This document shows positions 45,788 to 58,192 of a DNA stretch of 64,000 bases, piece by piece; within the stretch, counting starts at the first letter, position 1, and the number at the start of each line of letters is the position of its first letter. A program made the position numbers and the translations under genes. The stretch is from Branchiostoma belcheri (lineage: Eukaryota; Chordata; Leptocardii; Amphioxiformes; Branchiostomatidae). Where the stretch lies: positions 1,103,976-1,167,975 of the forward strand of contig NW_017804376.1 of NCBI RefSeq assembly GCF_001625305.1, read 5' to 3'. Below the pieces are notes generated by a model, which worked only from the letters and a program-made list of their open reading frames with translations, did not search any database and was not told where the DNA came from.

Positions 45788-46735
45788 ATGGCGTCGCGAG
45801 CCGCAGCGAAACAGACCGGTGGCGTGTTCCGGATGCTGCAGAAGTGGTACTACGAGCGGGCGGGCTTCAACCAGATCGGGCTGCTGAGAGACGACACCCT
45901 CCGCGAGACCGACGACGTGAAAGAAGCGGTGAAGCGGCTTCCCGAGGACGTGTACAACGCCAGAGCTTTCCGTATCAAACGGGCGCTCGACCTTGACATG
46001 AAGAAACAGGTAACACTTTTTGATCTATCGTAGACCCTACAAAATTATCTTTAAAAACGAAAGTAAATATGTTTTACTGTGTAAAAGACACAGGTATATG
46101 TTAGCACGTTAGGTTTTTAAAATCTAAGTTTTGGATGCCTTTTATGGTAGTTACATGAAGGGCACTGCGGTACGACAATGCCGCCCCCCTCCCCACCCTG
46201 TGTGCTACACATGGGAATCGTGGACTGCAAGTTACTGTGGAAGAAAAAAGTAGCAAAATTAGATTCAGATACAGCAGCAAGGGCACTATATCATGTCCAA
46301 ACCTAGAACAGTTGTATTTACAAGTGGATTGGAACTCCATAAAATATGTGAGGAAGTACATGTAGTTTCACATCACATTCACAGTGGACTTTGTAAAGTT
46401 GGGATATAATTTACCTGAACATGGTTCAATCCTGAACAAGGTACCAAACCCGTTTTTTTAGTAGGATTTTTTTTACTCTGTAGGGAAAAATACATTTGTA
46501 CAGAACAGGTTTTCATTTGGAGAAAGGACTTGTAACAATTTTACCATAAACTGTCAAACCATTTAAACAGTGATTGCTTCAAACTAATCCATCAAATCTC
46601 TTCTGTCTTTTCTTCCAGATTCTCCCCAAGGACCAGTGGACGAAGTTTGAGGAGGATGTTCGGTACCTACAGCCTTACCTGGACGAGGTTTGGAAGGAGA
46701 AGAAAGAGAAGCAAGAATGGGACAGTCGCTATTGA
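45788..46735 (+). CDS. UQCRB: Cytochrome b-c1 complex subunit 7 (UQCRB)
   Basis: Two exons (45788-46009, 46619-46735) encode 112 residues, close to the family's usual 111. Typical features are [45 protein letters not shown] at the exon end, and exon 2 [21 protein letters not shown] followed by a charged tail. It is the small matrix-side subunit 7 of respiratory complex III that contacts cytochrome b and helps its assembly. The start follows agcaaaATGg, and no longer in-frame product is conserved. AATAAA at 46943-46948 is a suitable poly(A) signal. It is divergent from the LRRC63-like gene. Confidence 0.96.
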
Positions 46736-47186
46736 TGGATGATTCAGAGATCATCTATCTCAACAACTAGGACTATAGCTATGAAGTTCCAACTATTTTT
46801 ACTGTGCTGAAGGACTAAGGACACTTAGTCTTGTTCAACCAGTCAGACAAAAAGTTACAGAAATTCTTAGATTTTATTCACAAAGGAAATGCAAATTTAA
46901 TCACACCGCTACCAGTTCATCACATTGAAGCAGAGCTGAACAAATAAACAATCTACAATTCTACATCACCAAGAGAACATGAGGTCTCAAATACAGCTGG
47001 AATCTATGACTTGCATGGATCCTGTTCAAGTGTTTGTAGTACACATGCATATGAATTTTGGATATCTCATTGTATGGTTGCAGTATTTAAACGGATGAGC
47101 ATATTAAAAGTTGAGGATTCAGTTGTTAAGGTACATCAAAATTATTACATTAAAATATGTTCAACTCCAAGCACTACTTCCATATT

Positions 47187-47355
47187 TTTGTCTACAGGTA
47201 ACTCTTATGAGCTAGGATGTTCACTACAAAATGTATAATATTACAATAACTTAATACAAATGTATAGACATTGTCTATACATTTGTATTAAGTTATTGTA
47301 ATATTATACATTTTGTAGTGAACATCCTAGCTCATAAGAGTTACCTGTAGACAAA
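47187..47355. repeat. Perfect 84-bp-arm palindrome
   Basis: Arms 47187-47270 and 47272-47355 are exact reverse complements over all 84 positions, around a single T at 47271. I checked this base by base. Confidence 0.95.
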
Positions 47356-47680
47356 GTCACATTACATGTAGTATTACAGTACAACTCAAAGGCAAGCAAA
47401 TCAAACTATTTTCTAATGTGTAAACCACTCTTTTACCACTAAAATACGATACAACCTCTAAGAGTACAACAAAACATAAATATTGACATGTCAGACCTAC
47501 TAGTAACATCCTCTACTGGTGATATAATTCAAGACTAGACATTGCACAAAAAACAACTCAGAAACATCTGCCATAATAGCTTGTTTGTCATAATTAGAAT
47601 ATTAGGGTTTTCTTTTACACAACCAGTAATGTTGAGTTAGTTTGTTAAACACAAAGTGTAATACTAATACCAAAAATTTT

Positions 47681-47739
47681 ATGTAAAATCTGCTCTGCAC
47701 TATTATGTGGCACATAATAGTGCAGAGCAGAATTTACAT
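47681..47739. repeat. 29-bp-arm hairpin
   Basis: 47681-47709 and 47711-47739 pair at 28 of 29 positions around a single G (ctgctctgcactattatgtg and its complement). Confidence 0.85.
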
Positions 47740-48243
47740 CAAAACAGTGCTGAGATATTTCAGTAGACACTTCTACTGACTTATTTCTTCAACAGGCAGA
47801 AAATAATTTATGCATTAGGATTTTCCACATACATGTGTCGTGAAAGGCATTTTCTAAAGCCATCGTGCCAAGAAGCGCTCATGTGCACCTTAGTGCACCC
47901 AAAATTGGAGCTGTGCACCCAATTATTTTCTGTGGGTGCACCAGTGCACCCAAATATTTTTGTAGGTTTGGGTATGTAAAGATGTTAAATGTATACTACT
48001 GTAGTGATACAGCATATTGTTGACATCTAAGTGTCAGACAAACAAGAAAATCCTTGTTGCAGTATTTTTCTTTATAAATGAAACATAATTAGTTTTTGCT
48101 GAAATTCTATTTAATGCACCAAAACAACAACCCAATTTTTCGTTTTTAAGTTGGGTGCACCTATTCCCAGAAATGAATTTTGAGCCCTGATAACAATTGA
48201 ATGTACATGTAACTTGTAAGTACAAATCATTGAGACCTTGTAG

Positions 48244-48594
48244 CAGGCTTTTAGCTAGGATTTTTTTGTTGGGCGTCCATTTTTTGCATTGTATGCTATG
48301 CTCCGCAAAGATGCACGGTGCACAAGCTTTTTTGAAAGTCAAAATGCTCTCAAACACTACTTTTTGCATTTTGAGTTACAAATTTTGAGGAATTTGAGTT
48401 TTTGTCCTTCAGTAAACCATTTTTGTATTTATAGTAAGGCTGAAGAGAGGCATAGGTGCATGGCAGGGGTTGGGAGTGGAAAAAAACAGGGCGTCTTTAG
48501 GGTGTCCTACCAAAAAGTAGGGCGTCCAATTTCTTAGTATTTTCAGTACAGGGCGTCCAAAAGACACCCTGGACACCCCCTAGCTAAAAGCCTG
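48244..48594. mobile_element. Nonautonomous hAT-type element with 8-bp target duplication
   Basis: A 16-bp terminal inverted repeat (CAGGCTTTTAGCTAGG left; its complement right) bounds 351 bp. It is flanked by the direct 8-bp duplication CCTTGTAG (48236-48243 and 48595-48602). An 8-bp TSD with CAG termini is diagnostic of the hAT superfamily. The interior has gggcgtcc repeats and no transposase. Confidence 0.9.
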
Positions 48595-48629
48595 CCTTGT
48601 AGCATGGTGATTGGCATTTACACAGAGAC

Positions 48630-51600
48630 TCAGGGATAGCAGATGAGTTTCCCCAGGGTGTGATAGCCTTCTTCTTTGAGCTCACCATGTCCACTGGTAT
48701 CCCCGAACCTGAGCTGGCTGACTGGCAGGTCATCCTTGTGGGCCAGGAACCCAAAATCCTCACGCCATCTCAAATCATTGGCATCACAGTTGCATTTATA
48801 ACCACGGCATTTGCCTGTGGTTCAGAGAAAGAACAACGGGACGATGAGAAGATTTTGATTTGCTGGTTTTGAAGAAAAATAGCATATCAGGACACAGAAA
48901 CTGTATAAAATTGTACTGTAACATACAATTGTACAATAGTACAATAATAAAGCTGTATAAAATATGCTATCTTTGAAATGTGGACACAAAAAATCTGCTT
49001 ATTGCTATAATATAAGATACCCCAAAGTGCCTAACTAGGTTGATGCCTCATATAAGTTACATGAAGGACATATAATGTCCTTGGTTACACTATATACATA
49101 TAGTATAATGTGTATACAATATGTCCTTCAAATGTCCTTCAGGTCACAACTAGAAAGGTATACGTAACATCTGCAAAGCAGATGCATAATGCAATACCTT
49201 CACAATTGGTCTAGCCTAACAAACTACTGCTCTGTTCATTGTTACATTTATATACTATATGGTGAGCTACTCTCCAAGCAGAGGTTTTGGGCTCTTTTTA
49301 CCAGGGTTTCTTTTTGCACTGGAATTTTTTTTCTCATGCAATCACTGACATTTTTTTGGGGGGGGGGGTAAAAGAAAATACAGTGCAAAAGAGAACCCTG
49401 ATAAAAAGCCTAAAAACATGCCAAAAATAACCTTAACTTCTGCTTGGAGAGTAATGGTGAGCATAACTAGAAAGGTAACATTTGCAGAGCAACCGCATAA
49501 TGTTTACCTTTGCATACGGTCTGCTCAATTAATTTTTTACTCAAACACATTCATATATGGCAAGACACTAGTCTAAATCCCTCCTGCTATAAAATTACAA
49601 CATGATGTAACCCAACACTAGTTACCATGGTGATAGACATCTGGTTCAGGTTATTGACCTTATTTATTTTGGAGAAGAGGAAGAAACCGAGCAAAAACAA
49701 TCAGTTTTCCTTCTATGAAGGTATACATAATTACCCGTTTCTCCACAGGCACACTTCCCACTCTCAGGACTGGCACCTCCCCAGTAGTCAGCCTTGCGAC
49801 CGTCCCAAGTCACCCACCAGGAGTACCATTTGTGATATAGACGATTGTCCCAAAGGTGAGAGTTGAAGCATTCATACTGGAAATGCATATTTTTATGTGC
49901 AATTCTTAGCTCCATATCATCATGAGCTTTACAATATCAGTATAGCTGATATACAACCGCCCTCCAGTATAACACGCCAGCTTTGCCGGCATGCGGCGTG
50001 GCGGCAGCTAGCTATGTTACACTGAACACTGCACAAGTATCCTTCAGTATCTCTGGTTGCCAGTAAAACCACCCTTTGGAGTAACACACCAACTTCAGAG
50101 GTACGGGGGCATTGTGGCAGCTGGCTTCATTACACCAAGCAACCTGTATGTTAAACCTAACCTTTCCACATGCCCCTACTGTACTTGGTGCAAGAACCCA
50201 GTATGATGCAGATTACAGACTCATAAAATGCTACAAAGGCCATCATGTGCTGGCTTGTTGTACAAAAAGTCATTTACAGCTTCAAATTTGCTGTACCAGC
50301 TTAGTTTGTATTCCTGTGGTTTGGCTGAACTTTTTTTTATTCACCCGCTCACATCAGTTTTGAGGTCTTCAATTTCAAAGGATGTCATCCATAGAGTGTG
50401 GCCTTACCTTGATGTGCTGTTTGCAGGAGCTTGACTGGTTCACCACAGCTCTCACTTGTTCCATGCTGTTCCAGTATGTCACATCCTTGAAGTAGCCACC
50501 TGGATCCTCAAACCCTTTCACATGTGTGCGGGCCTCGCTGTCGTGGCCAATCAGGGTAATTGCTGGAATTGCAATGGAACATATGATTAGCAGGCTGCAG
50601 TTTGCGTGTGTGTGTGTGTCTGTGTGTGTGCGTGTGTGTGTGCGTGCCATGTGAGTGTGTGCATGTGAGTGTGTGCCGTGTGTGTGAGTGTATGTGTGTG
50701 AGTGTGTGTTTACGTGCATGTGTGTGTGTCTGAATCCCCTCAAAGTTAGATTTGCTGTGTCTAAAGTCTCCTAAATTTGTTTTCAGCACATTGCTAACCT
50801 GTTTTTTTCTCAAGATCACACTGAACAACCATCGGCAGGACCCCACGTGCTGGTCCATCTGGGTCAATCACGTACAGCATCTTGTTGTTAATTTCACCTT
50901 TCTTTGCCACTTCAGTGCAGTTGGATGGCAGGTAGTCTGTTAATGAGGATACAGAATACACTGTACTGAAGTCTACCTTAACAATTTTGACCCTATCATG
51001 TGCAGGACACGAGATTTCAAGATAGGATGTTCTGCTGCAGTATCAAGAAAAGCTGGCAGGTCGTCAAAAATATAATTGTTTCTTTGATAGGTATCAACCT
51101 GAGCTCATAACAAGTTCATGACAATCCATCCAAAGCTTCTTAATTGAGTTACCATGCTAAACCACATACACACATGCCAACACTACCTATTTGCGAAGGT
51201 ATTAAATTAACTTGAGTGTTATAGTTTTATACACAGAAAGAAAGGGATTCTTACTGCCCTTTCCAGGGGTTCCAGGTAGACCAGCTGGCCCCCTTTTCCC
51301 TGGTGGGCCAGGAGGGCCAGGTGGCCCGCTAGGCCCACGAGCGGCTGGCTCCATGGGCCCCATTTTTCCTGGCGGTGCAGGCATTGCTTGAGCCCCTAAG
51401 GAAAACAAATGCAACTCTTGCAAAAGCAAAGGCATAATGCTTACCTTTACATGGTCCAGACTAACAAACTACTGTTTATTCTTTTGTATAAAAATATGGT
51501 GACCAGCCCCCCCCCCCAACTCTGTCCTGCTACAAAATGTAACCCAACACCACATTGTGCCTGCTGATAAAGAAAATTATTTCAATTGCTTCTGCAATTA

Positions 51601-54600
51601 TATTTATTGCATAATTCTATACAATAGGATGTATTGTAAAGTTTACGTGATGCAAAATGTGATGTGTATTGTGTTCTTGGAATTCAAATAAATACAGAAA
51701 TAATTGTTTTATGATGTTAATATATGACGTAACTCACGTTCTTCTAGTTCACTTTGTCGCAACTCCATTGTATTGAACCGGTTATCCATCACCAAAGAGA
51801 GTTCTGTCACCTGTTTGCTGACTCTGGCTGCATTTAAGAAGAGATAGAGAAATATAAGGTTCCTATGATTCACAGTACGAAATGTAATAAAATACTAAAA
51901 ATGAATAATTCACTTCTATTCTATGGCAATCACTCGTGATCTTTATTTGCAATCAGATACAGATTCATGTACAGATACATATTCATGCACAGATACAGAT
52001 TCATGTACAGATATACAGATTTTCCGAGTATGATGACCGTGTCAGTCCCTACACCTGAGTGAGGGTTACATTTGACACGGTAGTCTTCGCGTGGATTTGT
52101 TTAAGGTGGATAACAGGTTGCGAATCTGAGACCCACACACTTGGGCATCCGTCTTCCCCAGCGGATCCATCGAGGGAGACGTGCTGGTTCCGGTTCGGAT
52201 GCTTGCAGCGAGCTGCCGGTGACTTGGTTACGCTCAAGTTCCGCCTTGACTACGCCAGCCCGCCTGGCGCTGCTCTCGTCCGCCAGCTGAAGACAACTGC
52301 CGTTGGAGACTTGACCCTCTAGTTGAGGGGGGATACGTGTAAAGTGCCTTTCCCAAGGGCACAACGTCGGTGCGCATGTTCGGACATGCCCCCGTGCTCC
52401 GACCCAGGTTCGAACCCGGGGCTCCTTATTGAGCGCCGAACGCTCTATCCACTACGCCACACGACGCCACGCACGAATAATTCACTAGAAAGGAAACATT
52501 TGCAAAGCAAACGCATAACGTTTATCACCACATACTGATGGTGTAGCCAAACAAAATTCTGCTGTTTATCCTTAAACACATTCATATACATGGTGACACT
52601 AGTCCAACTCTGCCTTACAACTAGCAACACAATGTAACCCAATACTGCAGGGTGTCTACCATAGCACCTGTTACCATGGTGACAGACGTCTGGTCCAGGT
52701 CATTGACTTTAATTTGTTTGGAGGAAGAATAGGAGGAAGAAACTGAGGGAAAACAATACGTTTTCCTCCTGCGAAGGTACACATAATAAATACGCTGACC
52801 TGCAAAATATGGCAGTGAGAATGAGAGGAGTAAGACAATGATGCCGGCGATCTTCAACATCTTCCTGCTTAAGTCCCAACATATCTGCTTCGTGCTTGTT
52901 TCCTCATCGTTAGACGCATGATGGCCATCTGCTGTAATTAATAAGAACAAGGAAGTGTTTCTATCTGTCTTGCGTATCCCTAGCCTGGTATCCAGTCTAT
53001 CGTGACTGGGGCAGTTGGGTGCGTCTAGTTTTCCCCGCCCATATATATATATGGTTAGACAGGAGTCTAAATCCCTCCTGCTATAAAATTGCAACATGAT
53101 GTAGCCAAACACTAGTTACCATGTGGACAGACGTCTCGTTTAGGTCATTGATTGTTGGTTTGGAGAAGAACAAGAAGAGTAAACAGAGTAAAAACAATAA
53201 TTCGATAAACATAATAATATAACAAGGGAAATCGTAGATTTCAAACCTCCGGGTTTGTTTTTCTATTGGTTTAGGTTATTTGTTTGTGTGTAGTATGAAA
53301 GTTATGTGCGTAATATGTTTGTATGCCGGTTTGATGGCTACTGACGGTTGGTTCGGTATGGACTGTTGATTAACGCAGTGTTCGAAATACTTTTTTGAGC
53401 AAAGTAGCACAGTGTGCTACCTAGGTAGCGCAGCAGAATTTTAGGTAGCGCCACCGCCCCCCCCCCCCCATTTGTCAAATTCTATGCACGTGTCGCAATA
53501 CTATATTTCTTCCAATCATAGAGGTATAATACCTCCATGCTCTAATAAAGTTACTATTTTTGAGGTTTCAACTCTGAAGTAGGAGCTCTGGGTCGAAGCC
53601 AAATTACGGGTGCGTGATTTATTCTGGTTTTCTACTGAGAAAAATCGGGACAGTATTTGCGCCGGGCAGCCGGCCATGTACGCGAAATGGTACGCCCAGT
53701 ATAGCAGCGATCTATTCATGTTTTATGTTTACAATTGTGCAAATTTTTTTTACTAGAAATTTGATCACATATGCTTAAAAATATTGTTATACTGATGTTA
53801 AAAAATATTTTAAGACACTGAATCGCTGGCTGTGATGTGCAGCAGTGTACGTACGCCGCGTAGCGTGCCAGACATGTCATTGGCCGTGCAAGCCTATAGA
53901 ATGCCCCACTTGCGACATAAATTTCTGAGGCTTATCGTGCGCATCGTGCAAGATTTGCATACCGCCCGCCCACCGCTTCTGCTGGCTGCTGCCATGCTAG
54001 CTACGCGCCGTACTTGAAATAAATTGACGTGTATCGCCGTATTTCTGGAAATAAATGCCGCGACACGAAGATCTAGCGCTGACTCGGCTTGCACCCAGCG
54101 TTCAGCGTCACCCGCGCCATTACCCCCGCCGTCATCCCGCGCCGTCATTGCTGCGCCGTCACCCAACGTTTTTATCGGAACCAGACACCCCTCTGTTTGA
54201 CCCCTTTTGAATGCTAAGACCCAAAACTGCAACCTCCCCATTCCTTAACAACATGGTAAATTCCATTTTCAGCATAACGGGGGTGTCCGGAGCACTTAAA
54301 AACCTTTTATTTCGACGCCCATAAACACATATGCAATTAAACAAAAACGTTCTGCATCATCTGCAGCCCAATAGCAATACGTATACCGAACAACAGACCA
54401 ATCCGTCCAGCCGATCGCGAGAAACAGCTGCTGACAGAAATGTTTCGAACAATAGTAAAACCTCCTCGCGGAAGGATATCTCCTTCCCCGGAGGTAATAA
54501 TATAAACATAAATATAAAATATAATAAAAACATAAGAAGACGAGGAAAAATTACCTGTTCGGGAGGGGTACATGGGGTTGGGTATGTTGGCGGCGGCGTC

Positions 54601-55253
54601 CGCAACTGATCTGTAATCAGTCGGAGACTGAGACCTGGGCGTCTTGCCTGCAGGGAATTTAAAATATGGTTATAGCCTTACGCCACTTGTACGATTTTCA
54701 AATACTTGTTCAAATACTTGTTCCATATCTCACGACTGTCATGGCGTCAGTGGCGCAACGGTTAGAGCGTTTAACCGAGAGGTCCCGGGTTCGATACTCA
54801 CCGTGGCCCGACGTTGTGCCCTTGGGAAAGGCACCTTACACGACTTCCCCACCTATACGGTGGAGTGACGCCACCGTAAACCGCAGAAATATTAAGCTGC
54901 TATTGTGAATTTGCGGCAGTACATTTTGACGTATACGACAAGCCGGTACATGCTGGCTTTTTGTGGAATTTATGAGTCGACACTCTGCGTAGTAGAGCTT
55001 TGGTATAGCCTGGGTGCCATCCTCCAGAGTTACAATCGGCTCCGTATTGTCGCTAACTACCTTGGACTACCCAGGCCAGAGCCTCGGAGGACGTGATCTT
55101 TTTTTTCTTCTTTTTTTTTTGAGAACAGGCGAAAATCAATGCGCGCGCGGATGTCATCCATAAAATGAAGTCAGTGTGGCCTTATAGTTATACAAAGACA
55201 TACACCCTACCTGCTGTGTCCTCAGCCTTGGGCTGCTTCTGTCGTCCCAACAT
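48630..55253 (-). CDS. Collagen/fibrinogen-like gene A, type II transmembrane form
   Basis: Nine minus-strand exons (55253-55211, 54647-54555, 52931-52800, 51827-51738, 51395-51255, 50936-50799, 50562-50408, 49876-49735, 48814-48630) join in frame to 372 residues. The cytoplasmic N-terminus (MLGRQKQPKAEDTA... PTDYRSVADAAANI) is followed by one hydrophobic segment at about 70-89 (IAGIIVLLLSFSLPYFA), so it is probably type II. Then come a coiled-coil-like stretch (KQVTELSLVMDNRFNTMELR), a short collagen run (GPPGPPGPPGKRGPAG), and a C-terminal domain of about 200 residues. That domain resembles the fibrinogen-like part of contactin-associated proteins: YVIDPDG...VQCDL, WNSMEQVRAVV..SSSCKQ, WWVTWDGR.ADYWGGA, CNCDAND..WREDFG and LPVSQLRFGDT. 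It is likely an adhesion or recognition surface protein; the ligand is unknown. Confidence 0.85.
49268..49453. mobile_element. 186-bp MITE with 9-bp target duplication in gene A intron 8
   Basis: Inverted termini tactctccaagcagaggtt and aacttctgcttggagagta are flanked by the direct repeat ATGGTGAGC (49259-49267 and 49454-49462). The termini match those of 9980-10152. The interior has a G10 run and no ORF. Confidence 0.85.
49497..49735 (-). mobile_element. MITE with taatgtttacctttgca-type termini abutting a splice donor
   Basis: The left end taatgtttacctttgcat and right end atgaaggtatacataatta are inverted repeats. The right end reaches the gene A exon-8 donor (gg|gtaattatg). Fuller copies lie at 52510-52790, 55929-56190 and 57077-57335, with partial copies at 51437-51550, 53060-53200 and 61787-61880. 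Confidence 0.65.
49932..50145 (-). repeat. LINE 3'-tail copies in gene A intron 7
   Basis: Two degenerate copies (49932-50020 and 50045-50145) of the L2-type 3' end, including ggcggcagctagctatgtta and gtaacacaccaacttc, lie antisense to the other tails. A similar copy lies at 44081-44165. Confidence 0.6.
50604..50731 (+). repeat. (TG)n microsatellite in gene A intron 6
   Basis: Imperfect TG/CG-TG simple repeat. Confidence 0.9.
52323..52475 (-). mobile_element. tRNA-derived SINE in gene A intron 3
   Basis: On the minus strand it starts ggcgtcgtgtggcgtagtgg then atagagcgttcgg (A-box) and ggttcgaacctggg (B-box). The body has gttgtgcccttgggaaaggc. The tRNA half is well preserved, but the body and lack of a 3' terminator mark it as a SINE. 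The adjacent GC-rich block 52025-52322 has no recognised identity. Confidence 0.75.
53200..54540. other. Intron 2 of gene A: transposon-like remnants
   Basis: A CAGTGTTCGAAATAC terminus at 53368 followed by gtagc/gcgccacc repeats and a C-run looks like a hAT-type end. The GC-rich stretch 53850-54330 has an open minus-strand frame with no recognised domain. No exon is supported. Confidence 0.4.
54741..54905 (+). mobile_element. tRNA-derived SINE in gene A intron 1
   Basis: tggcgcaacggttagagcgt (A-box) and cccgggttcgatac (B-box) are followed by the shared body acgttgtgcccttgggaaag and cccacctatacggtgg. It is the opposite orientation of the 52323 copy. Confidence 0.8.
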
Positions 55254-56696
55254 GACGACACTTGTCAGAGGTGTCTCAGCTGAAGGATGGTGTGAGACGG
55301 ACTAGGCCTAGGCCTGGGCCTGAGCACCTAGAAATGTACGTGTGCGTCCCCTTTTCTACTCGAGGCAAATGTCAGCTTGGGTCCCAATCTTATTTCACAT
55401 GTACAAAATTAAAACCGAAAAAAAAATATGAATAGCGCACAGGGCAGACCGATTACACAAATTGAAATGCCTTCTTGTTTTTGTCGCAAAACATAAAAAA
55501 AGTGATAGCTAAAAATGAAATTCCATTATCATTTGATAGAAATAACATTTATGATATTCTAATATAATAAGTAAAATCGTATTCTACGATGAAAATTGTT
55601 CATCAGTTTGAGTAAACGTTTGATGGTGTTTACTATTTATTATTTATTTTGGCAAACACAAAATAACAATGAGTTGAGCTGCTGTATGTACAATGTATTA
55701 CATGCCACTACCTGTTATACGATGAATGAGTAAATCTTTCACAAAAACCAAATAAATGTTGACAAAACAAACATCAAGTCCACAAACCACTCTTTGCTTT
55801 AGTTTGAAATATGACACATTTTCTGTTATTAGATGTAACACTTCCGTCACCATTGACACCTTAGGCCTTGTATCATTTACTGCTAATATAATGCCTGACT
55901 AGAAAGTAAACATTTGCAACGAAGATACATGATGTTTACCTTCTCATGCCGGTCTAGCCATACAAAGTGCTGGTCTGTTTATTCTTACTCAAACACATTC
56001 ATGTATACATGGTAAACTGTCCCTTACTGCGTTACATCATGTAATCCAACATCACAGAGTGTCTGCTACAACACTAGTTACCATAGTGATAGCCACCTGG
56101 TCCAGGTCATTGTCAATATGCGTTTGGAACGGAAGAAGAAACTGAGCAAAAATAGTATGTTTTCCTTCTGCGAGGGTAAACATAATTAGATCGTTCACAA
56201 AGCGGTGCGTGTCATGACATACATGCAACTTGGTGGTTGAATGTGTTAACTTATAAAACGCACCTTGTCAACAATAAATTCAAAACTTGTAGAAAATGCA
56301 ATAATCAAATTGTGTTAAGTCTGTACTATTACAACACATGTGTTTCAGGCACATTTGACTGTTAACTGCTGCACCGATTTATATATACTAGTATTCAACA
56401 GGCAGACAAGGATTCACACAACAGGGCTCGAAATTTATTTTTGGGAATAGGTGCACTGATGAAAAAAAATGTGGTGCACCAACTTAAAATAAGAAGAATG
56501 TCAGCAAAAACTAATTATGTTCCATTTCTAAAGAAACGTGCGTACTACAATAATGTTTTTTTTATTTTTATGACACCTACCTAGATGTCAATAATATGCA
56601 GCATTTTAATACTATTATACATTAAACATCTTTACATAGTAATTACTAGTACGTAAACCTACAAATATATGGAGAGAGAGAGAGAGAGAGAGAGAC
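55254..56696. other. Intergenic spacer between genes A and B, with a segmental duplicate
   Basis: 55449-55915 is nearly identical to 61288-61760 in the B/C spacer (about 470 bp, marker atgagttgagctgctgtatg). It is followed in both by the MITE family start. A hAT-like CAGGGCTCGAAATT terminus is at 56423, and (GA)n is at 56672-56695. No gene is seen. Confidence 0.7.
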
Positions 56697-57127
56697 TCAG
56701 GGATAGCAGATAAGTTTCCCCAGGGTGTAGTAGCCATCTTCTTGAGAACCACCGGTATCCCCGAACCTGAGCTGGGTGACCGGCAGGTCATTCTTGTGAG
56801 ACAGGAACCCAGAATCCTCACGCCATGTTAAATCATTGGCGTCACAGTAGCAGCTACCAGAGCAAGCGCCTGTTAGACGAAGGAATATAGTGAAACAGAG
56901 GCTTTGTTTGTGTTGTGGATTAAAGATGTGTGGGTTAAAAGAAAAGCAAAGAAAGAAATTCTGTGATCTGTCAAGCATCGAATTGTATTGACACAAAGAA
57001 ACATAACCACTCAATGAAGTGTTGAGAAGTAAAAGAAGCAGAATAAACAAGAAAGGTAACATTTGCAAAGCAAATGCATAATGTTTACCTTCGCACATGG
57101 TCTGCTCTGTTTATTCTTACTTATTCT

Positions 57128-57176
<49 letters not shown>

Positions 57177-58134
57177 TCAGACAGGGGTCAAAAAGATTGG
57201 AACATTATGTAACCCAACACTAGTTACCATGGTGACAACAAATCAGGTCATTAGCCAGGTCAGAGGTTAGTGTTTGGAGAAGAAGAGGAAGAGGAAACTG
57301 GGCAAAAACAATGTTTTCCTACGGTAAACATAATGAATGAATGAATGAATGAATGAATGAATGAATGAATGAATGAATCGGGAATAAGCTTGCGTGTGGA
57401 AGGTTGGTGCTTAATAATTACCCGTTTCTCCACAGGCACATTTCCCACTCCCAGGACTGGCACCTCCCCAGTAGTCAGCCTGGCGACCGTCCCAAGTCAC
57501 CCACCAGGCATAGGGTGTGCTGCCACTCCAGATCACGGAACCATGGCATTCATACTGGAAGTACATATTTGGCAAAGTTTCATTTTTATTTTTTATCATC
57601 AATTATGTAAATTATTATGTAAGTTCTGCTGCAGGACACACACACAATACCTCCATTTTTCACGGAGGTAACAAGACTAGATCTCAGACTTGTTCCTGAC
57701 ATAAAAAGCTGTCAGCCACAACAACATCGACACCATAGCATGTCTAGGACAAAAAATACACAAACCCTGAAGTTATGTTGTAGTACACAAACAATACCTC
57801 CATATCTCATGGAGGTAACAAGACTAAGTCACCAGGCTAACCTCTGGCACTTCTGAAATTTAGACAACACACCTTGATGTGCTGTTTGCAGGAGCTTGCT
57901 TGGTCCACCACAGCTCTCACTTGTTCCATGCTGTTCCAGTATGTCACATCCTTGGAGTAGCTACCTGGATTCTCAAACCCATTCACATGTGTGCGGGCCT
58001 CGCTGTCGTGGCTAATCAGCGTAATTGCTGAAATTGGAGTAAATATCACTACAGTGTTCAAACATTAGACAGGCACAAGTAGTTAAACTTTGTGCGTGTG
58101 TGCGCGTGCGTGCGAGTGTGCCGTGTGTGTGTGT

Positions 58135-58192
<58 letters not shown>

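Larger units (their letters stand above)
46736..48243. other. Repeat-rich intergenic region between UQCRB and collagen/fibrinogen-like gene A
   Basis: It holds the UQCRB 3' UTR, two hairpins (47187-47355 and 47681-47739), and a block at about 47870-48190 rich in gtgcaccc / gggtgcacc. That block ends in ttgagccctg, the complement of a hAT-like CAGGGCTC terminus. No gene is seen. Confidence 0.5.

Noticed and set aside
52059-52322. An 87-residue GC-rich frame in gene A intron 3.
   Set aside because: It abuts a SINE, has no homologous counterpart in gene B and no usable splice borders.
53894-54241. A 115-residue minus-strand frame in gene A intron 2 as an exon.
   Set aside because: No matching splice sites in frame with the neighbouring exons; the region looks transposon-derived.
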